From: Streptomyces lincolnensis | Lineage (GTDB): Bacteria; Actinomycetota; Actinomycetes; Streptomycetales; Streptomycetaceae | Direction: 5' to 3' | Assembly (NCBI RefSeq): GCF_001685355.1 | Contig: NZ_CP016438.1 | Location: forward strand, 6,200,001-6,264,000 | Length of the DNA: 64,000 nucleotides | Part shown: positions 8,715 to 19,105 of the stretch, piece after piece | Layout: each line of letters starts with the position of its first letter | Numbering within the stretch: position 1 is the first letter of the stretch | Position numbers and translations under genes: made by a program | The notes under the pieces: model-generated | Database searches by the model: none | What the model saw: only the letters and a program-made list of their open reading frames with translations | Told to the model about the DNA's origin: nothing

Positions 8715-10166
8715 ATGTCAGAGCAGCAGCCCCTCTCCCACGAGTCCACCGCCTTCCGCGCGGCCCTCGACGTGATCCGCGCCGTCGAGCCGCGCGTCGC
8801 CGACGCCATCGGCCAGGAGGTGGCCGACCAGCGCGAGATGCTCAAGCTGATCGCCTCCGAGAACTACGCCTCCCCGGCCACTCTGCTGGCCATGGGCAAC
8901 TGGTTCAGCGACAAGTACGCCGAGGGCACCATCGGCCGCCGCTTCTACGCCGGCTGTCGCAACGTCGACACCGTCGAGTCCCTCGCCGCCGAGCACGCCA
9001 AGGAACTCTTCGGCGCCCGCCACGCCTACGTCCAGCCCCACTCCGGTATCGACGCCAACCTCGTCGCCTTCTGGTCGGTCCTCGCCCAGCGTGTCGAGGT
9101 CCCGGCTCTGGAGAAGGCCGGCGTCCGCCAGATCAACGACCTCTCCGAGGCCGACTGGGCCGAGCTCCGGCAGGCCTTCGGCAACCAGCGCATGCTCGGC
9201 ATGTCCCTGGACGCCGGCGGCCACCTCACCCACGGCTTCCGCCCGAACATCTCCGGCAAGATGTTCAACCAGCGCTCCTACGGCACCGACCCCGCCACCG
9301 GCATCCTCGACTACGAGGCCCTGCGCGCCACCGCCCGCGAGTTCAAGCCGCTGATCATCGTCGCCGGCTACTCCGCCTACCCCCGCCTGGTGAACTTCCG
9401 CATCATGCGCGAGATCGCCGACGAGGTCGGGGCGACCCTGATGGTGGACATGGCGCACTTCGCCGGACTGGTCGCCGGCAAGGTGCTGACCGGCGACTTC
9501 GACCCGGTCCCGCACGCCCAGATCGTCACCACCACCACCCACAAGTCGCTGCGTGGCCCCCGCGGCGGCATGGTGCTGTGCGACGACTCCCTGAAGGACC
9601 AGGTCGACCGCGGTTGCCCGATGGTTCTCGGCGGCCCGCTCCCGCACGTGATGGCCGCCAAGGCGGTCGCGCTGGCCGAGGCCCGGCAGCCCTCCTTCCA
9701 GGACTACGCCCAGCGCATCGTCGACAACTCCCGCGCCCTCGCCGAGGGCCTGATGCGGCGTGGCGCCACCCTCGTCACCGGCGGCACCGACAACCACCTC
9801 AACCTGATCGACGTCGCCTCCTCCTACGGCCTCACCGGCCGCCAGGCCGAGGCCGCCCTGCTCGACTCGGGCATCGTCACCAACCGCAACGCCATCCCGT
9901 CCGACCCCAACGGCGCCTGGTACACCTCTGGCATCCGGATCGGCACCCCCGCCCTGACCACCCGTGGTCTCGGCACCGCCGAGATGGACGAGGTCGCGGG
10001 CCTCATCGACCGCGTCCTGACCACCACGGAGGCGGGCACCACCAGCAAGGGCGCCCCGTCCAAGGCGCAGCACGTCCTCGACCCGAAGATCGCGGACGAG
10101 ATCTCCCGCCGCGCCACCGACCTGGTGGCCGGCTTCCCGCTGTACCCGGAGATCGACCTCGGCTGA
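8715..10166 (+). CDS. glyA: Serine hydroxymethyltransferase
   Basis: A 483-residue PLP enzyme that converts serine plus tetrahydrofolate into glycine plus 5,10-methylene-tetrahydrofolate, supplying one-carbon units for purines, thymidylate and methionine. Visible marks: [26 protein letters not shown] (cofactor and substrate site) and the PLP-lysine motif [14 protein letters not shown] (Lys277). The protein is about 60 residues longer than the usual ~420, because of an insert between roughly residues 115 and 175 seen in this GlyA2-type actinobacterial group. The frame stays open upstream to 8655, but ATG 8715 has a GGAGG six bases before it and lies downstream of the ZTP riboswitch, so I chose that start. 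Confidence 0.96.
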   Translation: MSEQQPLSHESTAFRAALDVIRAVEPRVADAIGQEVADQREMLKLIASENYASPATLLAMGNWFSDKYAEGTIGRRFYAGCRNVDTVESLAAEHAKELFGARHAYVQPHSGIDANLVAFWSVLAQRVEVPALEKAGVRQINDLSEADWAELRQAFGNQRMLGMSLDAGGHLTHGFRPNISGKMFNQRSYGTDPATGILDYEALRATAREFKPLIIVAGYSAYPRLVNFRIMREIADEVGATLMVDMAHFAGLVAGKVLTGDFDPVPHAQIVTTTTHKSLRGPRGGMVLCDDSLKDQVDRGCPMVLGGPLPHVMAAKAVALAEARQPSFQDYAQRIVDNSRALAEGLMRRGATLVTGGTDNHLNLIDVASSYGLTGRQAEAALLDSGIVTNRNAIPSDPNGAWYTSGIRIGTPALTTRGLGTAEMDEVAGLIDRVLTTTEAGTTSKGAPSKAQHVLDPKIADEISRRATDLVAGFPLYPEIDLG

Positions 10167-10212
10167 CCCCACCCGGTCTGCGGACACCCTCTTGAGTTGT
10201 CAAGGATCGGCG

Positions 10213-10248
10213 ACTCTCACGGATCGATGAACTCTCACAGATCGATGA
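10213..10248. repeat. 18-base tandem duplication spanning a stop codon
   Basis: Two adjacent copies of ACTCTCACRGATCGATGA (10213-10230 and 10231-10248; one mismatch). The second copy covers the last codons and the stop of the minus-strand gene that ends at 10235, so the duplication sits exactly at a gene 3' end. Confidence 0.85.
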
Positions 10249-10957
10249 GTTCCTGTCGTGGCTCCTCCCGCGGCGGTCCGGCCCCCGGCCGGGCCGCCGC
10301 GCGGCGTATCAGCAGGGTGCCGCCGACCCCTGCCACGAACCCCACGGCGAGCCCCGGCACCGCCCACCAGGCCCCATCGGCCGACCACCCCTCCGAGGAG
10401 CCGTCACCGGCTCCGGCATCCCTGCCACCGGAGCCGTCGAGCAGCCCCGCCCGGTCCATCCGGTCGAGGGCCGAGCGTGGTGCCCGGTGCCAGCGGATGT
10501 CGTCGTCCCTCACCTCCGGCGCCATGTCGGAGCGCACCCACGGTGTGCCGCTCCCGTCCACGACCAGCTGATCCTGCCGCCACATCGCCACATCCCCACC
10601 CGGCGCCGAGTTCGTCTGCGGCCAGCCTCCGACACCTGTCAGCCCCCACAGCACCGTGATCCGCACCGTCGGAAACCGGCCCTCGGACCACGCCTCCGGC
10701 ACCCGCTCGGTGCCGGTGAAGGTCGGCCGCAGCACCTGCCAGAGGCGGTCGAAGGCCTCCTCGCCGGACCGCACCGTCGTCGTCCGGCCCGTACCGCCCG
10801 CGACGACCACCGCCATATCGGGAAGGTCCGGCTCGGGACCCTGCGGCGCCGCCTCGGCCGCCGGCGTCCCGAACACCGCCGCCATCGCCATGGCCACCGG
10901 CACGAGGGTCGCGAGCCGCACCCGCACCGACCCCGCCCGTCTCCTCCGAGTCGTCAT
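10235..10957 (-). CDS. Secreted, membrane-tethered hypothetical protein
   Basis: A 240-residue protein with an N-terminal Sec signal (Arg-rich start, then LATLVPVAMAMAAVFGT and AEA/AP cleavage-like site), an extracellular domain of ~150 residues, and a C-terminal helix (WWAVPGLAVGFVAGVGGTLL) followed by a basic tail ending EEPRQELIDL. It is clearly paralogous to the broken gene upstream (11003-11770): same architecture, a shared WHRA..(S/P)..L segment and a near-identical tail (PRQEL). Function unknown. Its position behind an ECF sigma/anti-sigma pair and an ECF-type promoter suggests it is a target of that sigma factor and acts at the cell envelope. Confidence 0.75.
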   Translation of the reverse strand: MTTRRRRAGSVRVRLATLVPVAMAMAAVFGTPAAEAAPQGPEPDLPDMAVVVAGGTGRTTTVRSGEEAFDRLWQVLRPTFTGTERVPEAWSEGRFPTVRITVLWGLTGVGGWPQTNSAPGGDVAMWRQDQLVVDGSGTPWVRSDMAPEVRDDDIRWHRAPRSALDRMDRAGLLDGSGGRDAGAGDGSSEGWSADGAWWAVPGLAVGFVAGVGGTLLIRRAAARPGAGPPREEPRQELIDL

Positions 10958-11002
10958 TCGTTCCCCTTCAGGTGCCGGCCGTCGTCCGTCCCCCTCCGCA
11001 CG

Positions 11003-11770
11003 TCACACGTCCCGCAGTTCCTGCCGCGGCCCGGGGTCCCGGCGCAGACGGCCCCACGGCATCCGTGGCGCGACGGCCCGCAGCGCCAGTGCCAGCACGG
11101 CTCCGACCGCCGCGCCGGGCAGTGCCCACCACCACCGCGTGTCGTCCTCCGCCGTCGGCGTGCCCACCGCCACGGTGGTGGTCGTCGTGTCGGGCGGATC
11201 GGTCGCCGTGCCGGTGTCCGTGCCCAGGTCCGTCCCGCTTGTCTCCCAGGGCGCGGGGAAGATGCCGGGCGCCCTCTCCGACGAGGCATCGTCCATCCCA
11301 CCCATCACGCCCAGCCGGTCGAGCAGGGCGCGGAGCCGGTCGGGGTTCTCGGCGCGGTGCTAGTAGCCGTTGACCGACTGGGGCAGCGTCGCCGCCGTAT
11401 GTATCCAGACCTCGCCGGAGTCGGCCTCGGGTGACGGGAAGACCCGGTCCACCCGCCAGGGCGAGACATCGTGGACCATCCACGTGACGTTGATCTGTCG
11501 GCCGCCGATCAGGGTCGCCTCCGGCGGCTTGTCCCGGGTACCGGTGCCCGCCTCTCCCAGCAGCCGCTCCAACTCGCCGTACTCCTCGTCCGATTGATAG
11601 AGCGAGGCCGTCTCCATGCTCTGCGGGGAGACCACGAGCACGCTCGTCGGTCCACCCGCCGACGCGGCGGACGCCCCCCACACCATCAGCGTGAACACCA
11701 CCGCCAACGCCCCTGCCAACGCCGCCAGTTCACGACATCGGCCCTTGCGTACTTCTCCGAGCCCACGCAT
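11003..11770 (-). pseudogene. Secreted membrane-tethered hypothetical protein, broken by an in-frame TAG
   Basis: A signal peptide (LAALAGALAVVFTLMVWG, then AASA/GG), an extracellular domain, and a C-terminal helix (WWWALPGAAVGAVLALAL) with the tail PRQELRDV make up one protein of ~255 codons. The frame is interrupted by a single amber codon, TAG, at 11360-11362. Upstream and downstream halves are in the same frame with no gap. Alignment with the intact paralogue at 10235-10957 (…WHRAPRSALDRMDR…) places the TAG at the Trp of WHRA, so a single TGG to TAG change explains it. The start chosen is ATG 11770 (GGGGG nearby), although TTG 11782 is possible. An ECF-type promoter motif lies ~60 bases upstream. 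Confidence 0.8.
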
Positions 11771-11827
11771 GCGAACCCCCAACCGGATCCATCCCCGTGC
11801 GGCCCGTCCGCGAGCCGCGTGTCACTT

Positions 11828-11860
11828 CTGGTACACCGCCCGACCCGCCGGGGTTCCCAC
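11828..11860 (-). promoter_or_regulatory. ECF-type promoter motif before the broken envelope gene
   Basis: Read on the minus strand: GGGAAC as a -35 element, a 16-base spacer, and GTGTACC as a -10 element. The same elements with the same spacer length occur before the ECF sigma gene itself (13383-13415). This supports a sigma regulon consisting of the sigma gene and the secreted proteins. Confidence 0.7.
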
Positions 11861-11892
11861 CCCGCGCCCACTATTTGGAGGACGCTGTCCGG

Positions 11893-12775
11893 CTATTGCG
11901 AGGACGCCTTGTCCGGCGCGGCGAGCGACCTCGCGATCTGTACCGCCCGTGCCTTCGAGGCCACGCCCTCCAGCCGGAGCGTCACCTCCTCGTCGCCGGT
12001 GCCGTGGGTCCACAGCAGCGTCGGCCCGGCCGTCCGCTCCTGGCGTGTGTAGCGCCTGCCGTCCTCGCCCACCAGCCAGAAACTCAGCACATGCGGTCGC
12101 GGGAACCACAGGGCGGGATCTCCCATGCCGCCGGCGGAGGCACCGGCCTTCAGATCCACCCACTCCGGCTGCTCACGGACGGTCTTGGCGAAGGTGATGT
12201 CCAGGCTCGCCGCGAACTCGTCCAGCCGGATCACCCGGCCCTGCTCACGCCAGCACAGGCTGGTCACGAAACGCCCCCGCGGCTCGCCGCTCACCGTCAC
12301 CGCGTCCGGCACGCCCAGCGCCCGCGGGATCAGCGGCCCGAACCCGGCCCGGCGCTCGGCCTGGGCGAACGACAGCGACCGCCCGCACCCGGGCACCTCG
12401 ACGCCGGCCGAAGGCACCGCCGAGGGGTCGTGGCGCACCTCGACCCCGCCGAAGTCGAACCAGTCGACCACCGCCGCCCGCACCGGGGGTGTGAGCACCA
12501 GTACCGTCAGCAGTCCGCACAGCGCCGCCGTCAGCGACCGCCACCGTGCCCGCGCCCAGAGCCGGGCCGCCCGCACCCGCCGCCCGGCCCCCGGCGGCTC
12601 GGCCACCGGCACCGGGAGCTGCTCGGCGAGTATCTGCCCCAGCACCCGCTCGACCATCGTCTCGGACCCGGCACCGCCCGGCGGATCCAGGGACCGGCCC
12701 AGCGCCCGCAGCTCCTCCGGCAGCCGGGAGGCAGGCTCGCGCGGCCCCCCGGCGGCGCCGCCACCGTCGTACGGC

Positions 12776-12792
<17 letters not shown>
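11893..12792 (-). CDS. Probable transmembrane anti-sigma factor
   Basis: A 299-residue protein with a cytoplasmic N-terminal ~85 residues, one membrane helix (LTAALCGLLTVLVLTPPV, about residues 88-105) and an extracytoplasmic C-terminal domain of ~190 residues. It begins (GTG 12792) 17 bases inside the end of the ECF sigma gene, so the two are translationally coupled; this position and topology are typical of membrane anti-sigma factors that release the sigma in response to an envelope signal. I see no zinc-binding HxxxCxxC motif in the N-terminus, so it is not a ZAS-type anti-sigma. The role is inferred from context. Confidence 0.7.
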
Positions 12793-14492
<1,700 letters not shown>

Positions 14493-14642
14493 CGCGCACC
14501 GCCGCACACGCCGTACCACTGGGCAGAGCGCTGCACATCACTTCCGTTGCGCCTGCCCACAGCACACCCGTGGCCGTACAGTCGATAGCCGGACGGCCGA
14601 CACCCAACCGGACAGCGACGACAAGTGACGACAGGAGACGAC

Positions 14643-15227
14643 GTGGGGACCGTAACGATCGGTGTGTCGATCGCGGTCCCGGAGCCTCACGGCAGCCTGC
14701 TCCAGGAGCGGCGCGCGGGCTTCGGCGACGCCGCTGCTCACGGTATCCCCACGCATGTCACGCTGTTGCCGCCGACGGAGGTCGAGGACACCGACCTGCC
14801 GGCCATCGAGGCCCATCTGACCGAGGTGGCCGCGGCCGGCCGGCCGTTCCCGATGCGCCTGTCCGGGACGGGCACCTTCCGGCCCCTGTCGCCCGTCGTC
14901 TTCGTCCAGGTCGCCGAGGGCGCCGAGGCCTGCACCTGGCTCCAGAAGCAGGTCCGGGACGCCTCCGGACCGGTCGCACGCGAGCTTCAGTTCCCGTACC
15001 ACCCGCACGTCACGGTCGCGCACGGCATCGAGGACGAGGCCATGGACCGCGCCTTCGAGGCGCTCGCCGACTACGAGGCCGAGTGGCCCTGCACCGGCTT
15101 CGCGCTCTACGAACAGGGCGCCGACGGGGTCTGGCGCAAGCTGCGCGAGTACGTCTTCGGCGGGACCGTGGTCCCCCCGCAGGCGACCCACGTGGAGCGC
15201 GGCTCCCTGCCCACCAGCCAGCTGTAA
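14643..15227 (+). CDS. 2'-5' RNA ligase family (2H phosphoesterase) protein
   Basis: A 194-residue protein with the two histidine motifs of the 2H superfamily: THVTLLPP (~residues 38-45) and HPHVTVAHG (~residues 121-129). Such enzymes ligate or hydrolyse 2'-5' or cyclic phosphate linkages in RNA or nucleotides; the cellular substrate here is unknown. GTG 14643 is preceded by AGGAG at 14633-14637. It follows trpS and may be co-transcribed with it, although the 150-base gap leaves this open. Confidence 0.85.
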   Translation: MGTVTIGVSIAVPEPHGSLLQERRAGFGDAAAHGIPTHVTLLPPTEVEDTDLPAIEAHLTEVAAAGRPFPMRLSGTGTFRPLSPVVFVQVAEGAEACTWLQKQVRDASGPVARELQFPYHPHVTVAHGIEDEAMDRAFEALADYEAEWPCTGFALYEQGADGVWRKLREYVFGGTVVPPQATHVERGSLPTSQL

Positions 15228-15276
15228 CTCCGATCACAGGGCTGTGTAACTCCAGTTACATAGTCTGTACCTCCCG

Positions 15277-16032
15277 TTACAGCGGCAGCCGCCGGAACAG
15301 CCCGCGCGGCACATGCCTCAGCGCCGACATCACGACCCTGAGCGCGCCCGGCACCCACACCGTCTCCGAGCGGCGGCGCAGGCCCAGCTCGATCGCCGCG
15401 GCGACCGCCTCCGGTGTCGTCGCGAGCGGTGCCTCCTCAAGACCCGCGGTCATCTTCGAGCGGACGAATCCGGGGCGTACGACCATCACGTGGACGCCGG
15501 TGTCGTGGAGCGCGTCGCCCAGCCCCTGGGCGAAGGCGTCCAGACCGGCCTTGCTGGAGCCGTAGATGAAGTTGGAGCGGCGGGCCCGCTCGCCGGCCAC
15601 GGAGGAGAGCACGACGAGGGATCCGTGGCCCTGGGCCTGCAACGCGCGCGCGGCGACCAGTCCCGACGACACAGCGCCCGTGTAGTTGGTCTGCGCGACG
15701 CGCACCGCGGCGGCCGGTTCGCGCTCGTCGCGCGCCTGGTCGCCGAGGACACCGAAGGCGAGCAGCACCATGTCGACGTCGCCCTCGGCGAAGATCTTGC
15801 CGAGGGCCGCCTCGTGGGAGTCGGCGTCGAGCGCGTCGAAGGCGACCGTGTGCACGTCGGCCCCCTGGGCGCGCAGGTCCGCGGCGGCCGTCTCCAGTGC
15901 GGGGGAGGGACGTCCGGCCAGCCACACGGTGCGGGTGCGGCGGGCGATCAGACGGCGCACGGTGGCCAGCGCGATCTCGGACGTACCGCCGAGGACGAGC
16001 AGGGACTGGGGGATGCCGAAGGCGTCCTTCAC
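15277..16032 (-). CDS. dprE2: Decaprenylphosphoryl-2-keto-ribose reductase (SDR family)
   Basis: A 251-residue short-chain dehydrogenase. The NAD(P)-binding motif is LGGTSEIALAT at the N-terminus and the catalytic Ser/Tyr/Lys region reads VVLSSVAGERARRSNFIYGS then SKAG. These are characteristic of DprE2, which reduces decaprenylphosphoryl-2-keto-ribose to decaprenylphosphoryl-arabinose. The gene lies 61 bases downstream of dprE1 on the same strand, as expected for the two-step epimerase. GTG 16032 has an AGGAG seven bases before it. The C-terminal basic stretch RHVPRGLFRRLPL may associate with the membrane where the lipid substrate resides. Confidence 0.9.
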   Translation of the reverse strand: MKDAFGIPQSLLVLGGTSEIALATVRRLIARRTRTVWLAGRPSPALETAAADLRAQGADVHTVAFDALDADSHEAALGKIFAEGDVDMVLLAFGVLGDQARDEREPAAAVRVAQTNYTGAVSSGLVAARALQAQGHGSLVVLSSVAGERARRSNFIYGSSKAGLDAFAQGLGDALHDTGVHVMVVRPGFVRSKMTAGLEEAPLATTPEAVAAAIELGLRRRSETVWVPGALRVVMSALRHVPRGLFRRLPL

Positions 16033-16093
16033 GAACAGCTCCTATGACGAAGGGTCCGGGGGCGTGGATGCCCTCTGGGGGCTGCCACGCCTC

Positions 16094-17449
16094 CTAGAGG
16101 GCGAGACGGCGGGCCAGGTCCGACACAAACACTCCGCGCGGGTCCAACTCCGCGCGCAGCGCCCGGAAGTCGTCGAGGCGCGGATACATGCCGGCGAGCA
16201 GTTCGGGCCGCAGCCGGGAGTCCTTGGCGAGGTAGACGCGCCCGCCCGCGGCGGCCACCTCCTGGTCGAGTTCGTCGAGGAAGGTGCCGAGGCCGGGCAG
16301 TCCCGCCGGGATGTCCAGGGCCAGCGTCCAGCCGGGCACGGGGAAGGAGAGCCAGCCCGGGTCGGCGTCCCCGAAGCGCTTCAGGACGGCCAGGAAGGAC
16401 GGACAGCGCCGCTCCGAGACCCGCCGCACGATCCGGCGTACGGCGTCCTCCTGGCCGTGTCCGACGACGAACTGGTACTGCACGAACCCGCCGCGGCCGT
16501 AGATCCGGTTCCAGTGCGGAACCCCGTCCAGGGGGTGGAAGAACGTGGAGATCCGCTGGAGCTCGCCGGTACGCGCGCGGGGGGCCCTGCGGTACCAGAG
16601 CTCGTTGAACGCTCCCACGGTCGTGCGGGTGAGCAGACCCTCCGGGAGGAAGGCGGGGGCGGCCGGGAAGCGGGAGGTGCGGAAGGCCAGCGGCTCTCTC
16701 CGCGCGCGCGTGCCCCTCGGCAGCGCGTCCAGGGGTGCGTGGTCGCCCCGTGTCAGCACCGCGCGCCCCGTCGTCGCGCCGCGCGCCAGCAGGTCGATCC
16801 ACGCGACCGAGTAGCGGTGGCGGTGGTCGCCGGCAGTCAGGCGGGCCATCAGGTCGTCGAGGTCGCGGGCGCGTTCGGTGTCGACCGTCATCAGGGAGGT
16901 CTCGACCGGCTGGAGCCGGACGGTCGCGGTGAGGATCATGCCGGTCAGGCCCATGCCGCCGCAGGTCGCGTCGAACAGGGGGGTGTCGCGGCCGACGGTG
17001 CGGATCTCGCCGTCGGCGGTGAGCAGTTCGAGCGAGAGCACGTGCCGGGAGAAGGAGCCCGACACATGGTGGTTCTTGCCGTGGATGTCCGCGCCGATCG
17101 CCCCGCCGACCGTGACGTAGCGGGTGCCGGGCGTCACCGGCACGAACCAGCCGAGCGGCAGCAGCACCTCCATCAGCCGGTGCAGGGAGACCCCGGCGTC
17201 GCACAGCACGATCCCGGCGGCGGCGTCGATGACGTGGATCCGGTCGAGCCCCGTCATGTCGAACACGGCGCCGCCGGCGTTCTGCGCCGCGTCCCCGTAG
17301 GCCCGCCCCAGGCCCCTGGGGATGCCCCCGCGGGCCCCGCAGTCCCGGACGGCGGCCGCGGCCTCCTCGTACGTCCGTGGACGGATCAGACAGGCGGCGG
17401 TGGGAGCGGTGCGGCCCCAGCCGGTGACGGGAACGGTGTCGGCAGGCAT
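16094..17449 (-). CDS. dprE1: Decaprenylphosphoryl-beta-D-ribose 2-oxidase (FAD)
   Basis: A 451-residue VAO-type flavoprotein that oxidises decaprenylphosphoryl-ribose at C2. The FAD domain includes RGLGRAYGD, GTRYVTVGGAIGADIHGKNH and HVSGSFSRHV; the C-terminal substrate domain ends DPRGVFVSDLARRLAL, nearly the mycobacterial ending. At the position of M. tuberculosis Cys387 (context PGWNICVDFP) this protein has Ala377 (PGWTLALDIP, codon 16319-16321). Cys387 is the covalent target of benzothiazinones; Ala at this site is associated with natural resistance. The gene is divergent from the PAP2/UbiA/GtrA genes that complete the pathway. Confidence 0.92.
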   Translation of the reverse strand: MPADTVPVTGWGRTAPTAACLIRPRTYEEAAAAVRDCGARGGIPRGLGRAYGDAAQNAGGAVFDMTGLDRIHVIDAAAGIVLCDAGVSLHRLMEVLLPLGWFVPVTPGTRYVTVGGAIGADIHGKNHHVSGSFSRHVLSLELLTADGEIRTVGRDTPLFDATCGGMGLTGMILTATVRLQPVETSLMTVDTERARDLDDLMARLTAGDHRHRYSVAWIDLLARGATTGRAVLTRGDHAPLDALPRGTRARREPLAFRTSRFPAAPAFLPEGLLTRTTVGAFNELWYRRAPRARTGELQRISTFFHPLDGVPHWNRIYGRGGFVQYQFVVGHGQEDAVRRIVRRVSERRCPSFLAVLKRFGDADPGWLSFPVPGWTLALDIPAGLPGLGTFLDELDQEVAAAGGRVYLAKDSRLRPELLAGMYPRLDDFRALRAELDPRGVFVSDLARRLAL

Positions 17450-17591
17450 GCCGATGACCGTATCGCCCCGCTATGAGCGATTAGTTTGAAAACAACCGAA
17501 ACATTAACTCTCTCCCCGAAATGGGTGATTAATGGGATGTCGCTCAATATTGCCGGAGTTCCGGAGGGGTGGGCGTGAACAGTGAGTCCCC
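17450..17591. promoter_or_regulatory. Relatively A+T-rich divergent promoter region of the DPA locus
   Basis: This 142-base gap separates dprE1 (minus) from the PAP2 gene (plus) and contains an unusually A/T-rich core for the window (around 17470-17550, e.g. TTAGTTTGAAAACAACCGAA). Both half-operons of the locus must start here. I do not identify exact -35/-10 boxes. Confidence 0.5.
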
Positions 17592-18122
17592 ATGGACCCC
17601 ATGGACCAGATGGACCGGATGGACCGGCAGATCCTGTCGACGTTCCGTGCGTACGGCGGCGACCCGCGCGTAGCCGTCGCCGCGCGCGCCCTGTCCTGGG
17701 CGGGTGAGCACGGAGCGCTGTGGCTCGCGGCGGGCCTCACGGGCGCCGCCGTGGACGGGGCGCGGCGCGGCGCCTGGTTGCGCGGCACGGCGCTCACCGC
17801 GGGCGCGCACCTCGTCAGCATGGGGGTGAAGAGGGTGGTGCGCCGCCCGCGTCCGGCGCATGTCGCGCCCCTGGTGCGCACCGCGGGCCGGCACTCCTTC
17901 CCGAGCTCGCACGCGACCTCCGCCGCGGCCGCCGCCGTCGCCTTCGGCGCGCTGGGCGCGCACGGCGTCCCGCCGCTCGCCGCCGTGATGTGCCTGTCGC
18001 GCCTGATCGTCGGCGTCCACTACCCCTCGGACGTGGCGGCCGGCGCGGCCCTCGGAGCACTCACGGCACGCGCCGGAGCGCGCTGGATGAGAAGCACACC
18101 GACCGGGAGGGGGCGCGCATGA
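17592..18122 (+). CDS. PAP2-family phosphatase, probable decaprenylphosphoryl-5-phosphoribose phosphatase
   Basis: A ~176-residue membrane PAP2 phosphatase with the three motifs KRVVRRPRP, SFPSSHA and SRLIVGVHYPSDV. Beside a UbiA-type phosphoribosyltransferase and dprE1/dprE2 it is the expected enzyme that removes the 5-phosphate from decaprenylphosphoryl-phosphoribose (Rv3807c role in mycobacteria). The start region holds four tandem nine-base units each beginning ATGGACC (17592, 17601, 17610, 17619), so any of these ATGs could initiate; I give the first. The stop overlaps the next gene's ATG (ATGA). Confidence 0.88.
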   Translation: MDPMDQMDRMDRQILSTFRAYGGDPRVAVAARALSWAGEHGALWLAAGLTGAAVDGARRGAWLRGTALTAGAHLVSMGVKRVVRRPRPAHVAPLVRTAGRHSFPSSHATSAAAAAVAFGALGAHGVPPLAAVMCLSRLIVGVHYPSDVAAGAALGALTARAGARWMRSTPTGRGRA

Positions 18123-19105
18123 CCGAGACAGCGCCGATGGCGACCAGCGCCCGCACCCGGGAGACGGCGCTGCTGGAACAGCGCACGCCTCCACGCCACG
18201 CCACCACCCCGCCGCCCCCCAAGGGCTCGCTTCTCGGAGGCCTGCTCAGGACCGCGCGCCCCAAGCAGTGGGTCAAGAACGTCCTGGTCGTCGCCGCCCC
18301 GGCCGCCGCGGGCCAGCTCTTCTCCCAGCACGCCGTCACCCAACTCGTCCTCGTCTTCGCCCTCTTCACCGCCTGCGCCGCCGCCGTCTACCTGATCAAC
18401 GACGCCCGCGACGCCGAGGCCGACCGCGCCCACCCCACCAAGCGCCGCCGCCCGGTCGCCGCGGGACAGGTCCCCGTACCCGTCGCGTACGCCGTCGGAG
18501 GCGCCCTCGGGATCCTCGCGCCGGCCACTGCGGCCTGGCTGGTCTCCCCGGCCGTGGCCGCGCTGCTGACGGCGTACCTGGCCATGCAACTGGCGTACTG
18601 CGTCAGCCTCAAGCACGTCCTGGTCGTCGACCTCGTCGTCGTCACGACCGGGTTCCTGATGCGGGCCATGGTCGGCGGCCTCGCCCTCGGCATCCCCCTG
18701 TCCCGCTGGTTCCTGATCACGACCGGGTTCGGGGCGCTGTTCATGGTGTCCGCCAAGCGCTACTCCGAAGCGGTCCAGATGGCCGGGAAAGCGGGCGCCA
18801 CGCGCGCGTTGCTCACCGAGTACACCACCGGCTACCTGCGCTTCGTCTGGCAGCTCGCCGCCGGAGTCGCCGTCCTCGGCTACTGCCTGTGGGCCCTGGA
18901 GGAGGGCGGCGTCCCGCACACCAGCGTGCTGCCCTGGCGGCAGCTGTCGATGGTCGCCTTCATCCTCGCCGTGCTGCGCTACGCCGTCTTCGCCGACCGC
19001 GGCACCGCGGGCGAACCCGAGGACGTCGTCCTCCACGACCGCGCCCTCGCCCTGATCGCCCTGGTGTGGATCGCCATGTACGCCCTGGCGGTGGCCAATT
19101 GGTGA
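18119..19105 (+). CDS. ubiA: Decaprenyl-phosphate phosphoribosyltransferase (UbiA family)
   Basis: A 328-residue UbiA-superfamily prenyl-acceptor transferase with ~9 membrane helices after a 45-residue cytoplasmic N-terminus. The first Asp-rich motif is YLINDARDAEADRAHP, followed by KRRRPVAAG; RPKQWVKNVLV is the family-specific N-terminal signature. It transfers phosphoribose from PRPP to a polyprenyl phosphate (Rv3806c role), the first step of DPA synthesis. ATG 18119 overlaps the stop of the PAP2 gene and follows GGGAGGGGG. Confidence 0.92.
   Translation: MTETAPMATSARTRETALLEQRTPPRHATTPPPPKGSLLGGLLRTARPKQWVKNVLVVAAPAAAGQLFSQHAVTQLVLVFALFTACAAAVYLINDARDAEADRAHPTKRRRPVAAGQVPVPVAYAVGGALGILAPATAAWLVSPAVAALLTAYLAMQLAYCVSLKHVLVVDLVVVTTGFLMRAMVGGLALGIPLSRWFLITTGFGALFMVSAKRYSEAVQMAGKAGATRALLTEYTTGYLRFVWQLAAGVAVLGYCLWALEEGGVPHTSVLPWRQLSMVAFILAVLRYAVFADRGTAGEPEDVVLHDRALALIALVWIAMYALAVANW

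Noticed and set aside
11360..11362. TAG read as pyrrolysine or as a recoded codon
   Set aside because: No pyrrolysine genes are expected in Streptomyces, and the paralogue shows Trp at this position, so a simple mutation or sequencing error is more likely.
17592..17627. Four tandem ATGGACC units as a regulatory repeat
   Set aside because: They are in frame and simply encode repeated Met-Asp at the N-terminus of the PAP2 phosphatase; they only make the start codon uncertain.
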